Positions 22,979 through 23,662 of a stretch of DNA of 23,662 nucleotides are shown in pieces. Each line of letters starts with the position of its first letter. Position 1 is the stretch's first letter. The translations under genes were made by a program, and so were the position numbers. The notes beneath the pieces were generated by a model that did not search any database, was not told the DNA's origin, and worked only from the letters and a program-made list of their open reading frames with translations. The stretch is from QHXQ01 sp038322995 (GTDB lineage: Bacteria > Acidobacteriota > Blastocatellia > Pyrinomonadales > Pyrinomonadaceae), in contig JBBQGM010000083.1 of the NCBI GenBank assembly GCA_038322995.1, positions 1-23,662 of the forward strand, in the 5' to 3' direction.

Positions 22979-22999
22979 AAGGATAAAGGATGTGGGATG
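22979..22999. repeat. Degenerate heptamer repeats after the glycoside hydrolase gene
   Basis: Three imperfect 7-bp units (AAGGATA, AAGGATG, TGGGATG) follow the GH5 stop codon by two bases. The middle unit is identical to the unit in the propeller gene repeat at 17584-17604. Confidence 0.5.
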
Positions 23000-23020
23000 A
23001 GGTAGGCGGCGGCACCCCGG

Positions 23021-23245
23021 CTATATCTTCAACCCTACGTCAACAGGATTGACAGCACGCAAGTGCCAGCCCCTTCCTTTTAGCCATATCCGCTCGCACC
23101 GCACACACTGCACTCGCTCTCCTTCAGCGCACCGTGGGACATATCTCAGGCGTCCATGACACTGCGGACATGTCTTGCGCCAAAAGATGGTGCTTATGAG
23201 GTCGGGGACTAAGCTTACCAATAGCTCAAGGGCAAACTCGATCAT
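23021..23245 (-). CDS. Small zinc-ribbon protein with hydrophobic N-terminus
   Basis: The 74-residue product starts with a hydrophobic segment (residues 4-20, FALELLVSLVPDLISTI) and carries a four-Cys zinc ribbon: CPQC, then VQCVRC about 18 residues later, followed by ERIWLKGRGW. I recognise no named family. ATG 23245 has GAGG about 9 bases upstream. The gene lies just downstream of hemB on the same strand. Short heptamer repeats lie on both sides (22979-22999, and 23270-23283 in the opposite sense). Its base composition looks lower in GC than its neighbours, which may indicate a recent arrival. Confidence 0.6.
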   Translation of the reverse strand: MIEFALELLVSLVPDLISTIFWRKTCPQCHGRLRYVPRCAEGERVQCVRCERIWLKGRGWHLRAVNPVDVGLKI

Positions 23246-23269
23246 CTTGCTTTACCTCATACGCTATCA

Positions 23270-23283
23270 TCTTCATTCTTCAT
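23270..23283. repeat. Two heptamer units directly after hemB
   Basis: TCTTCAT occurs twice in tandem (23270-23283), ending at the base next to the hemB stop codon. This is a short, low-weight repeat, noted because it shares the 7-bp period of the other arrays. Confidence 0.4.
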
Positions 23284-23662
23284 TTATTTCAGTAGTCTGG
23301 CCGCTTCGCGCGCGTAGTAGGTGAGGATCATATCTGCGCCGGCGCGACGGATGCAGGTCAAGGTTTCCATCATGACGCGCTGTTCGTCGATCCAGCCTTT
23401 GGCCGCCGCCGCTTTGATCATCGCGTATTCGCCGGAGACGTGATAGGCGGCGAGCGGTAGATCGAAGCGGTCGCGGAGCGTGCGCAGGATGTCCAGATAG
23501 GCGGTCGCGGGTTTGACCATCAGCATGTCCGCGCCTTCGGCGTAGTCCAACTCCGCCTCGCGCATCGCTTCGCGCGCGTTGGCCGCATCCATCTGATAGG
23601 CGCGGCGGTCGCCGAACGCGGGCGCGCTGTCCGCCGCCTCGCGGAACGGGCCGTAGAAGGCG
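23284..23662 (-). CDS. hemB: Delta-aminolevulinic acid dehydratase (porphobilinogen synthase), 3' part
   Basis: HemB condenses two 5-aminolevulinate molecules to porphobilinogen, the second common step of tetrapyrrole synthesis. About 126 C-terminal residues are visible; the frame runs off the right edge. Signature blocks are AFYGPFREAADSAP, the active-site Schiff-base Lys in ADMLMVKPATAYLDI, LPLAAYHVSGEYAMIKAAA and RAGADMILTYYAREAARLL. All match the normal HemB C-terminus, with no truncation. The stop is TAA at 23284-23286. The small zinc-ribbon gene follows on the same strand. Confidence 0.95.
   Translation of the reverse strand, partial: AFYGPFREAADSAPAFGDRRAYQMDAANAREAMREAELDYAEGADMLMVKPATAYLDILRTLRDRFDLPLAAYHVSGEYAMIKAAAAKGWIDEQRVMMETLTCIRRAGADMILTYYAREAARLLK

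Overview
The window is GC-rich, densely coded bacterial DNA, and every call here was made by reading the sequence. The gene content best fits an Acidobacteriota genome, probably class Blastocatellia. The clues are a TolC protein with the NPQY / TQPLLRGR signature, a large secreted helical protein of a type I associate with that group, bacillithiol genes, and a Coa1-like/TonB fusion. This placement is inference; no rRNA is present.

Layout. (1) 1-6926, plus strand: a complete export cassette. It holds the 3' part of a TolC-family outer-membrane channel, an HlyD-type adaptor, a double-ATPase ABC protein, and two ABC-2 permeases that overlap at ATGA. The order adaptor / fused ATPase / two permeases matches E. 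coli ybhGFSR, with the outer-membrane partner added. (2) 6918-8575: an MBL-fold hydrolase on the minus strand, divergent from a BshB1-type deacetylase. (3) 8631-12854, minus strand: a CreD-like membrane protein, a 643-residue secreted protein of unknown function, and an Nfu-type Fe-S protein. (4) 12855-13232: the one long gene-free stretch. It has a good sigma70-type promoter, two strong hairpins and an inverted heptamer repeat that runs up to the bshA start codon. (5) 13233-16587, plus strand: bshA, nth (endonuclease III), a zinc-ribbon/Coa1-like/TonB fusion and a YacP-like NYN protein. (6) 16643-18087, minus strand: an FKBP-type isomerase followed by a secreted beta-propeller protein whose 5' end contains heptamer repeats. 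(7) 18228-22976, plus strand: selB, two small membrane proteins, and a membrane-anchored GH5-like glycoside hydrolase. (8) 23021-23662, minus strand: the 3' part of hemB, then a small zinc-ribbon gene.

How the genes work together. bshA and bshB1 supply the first two steps of bacillithiol synthesis (glycosyl transfer to malate, then deacetylation); bshC is not here. nth (4Fe-4S) and the Nfu protein (Fe-S delivery) fit a general Fe-S and oxidative-stress theme, but they are not one operon. selB implies selenoprotein synthesis, with selA, selC and selD elsewhere. There is no phage, transposase, CRISPR array, rRNA or recognisable tRNA.

The most unusual material is non-coding. One item is a promoter plus two hairpins plus a terminator-like end upstream of bshA, which could be a small RNA or an attenuated leader. 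The other is a set of 7-bp tandem repeats at three places. At one they adjoin the start of a gene with no Shine-Dalgarno sequence; at another they supply the Shine-Dalgarno sequence and part of a signal peptide.
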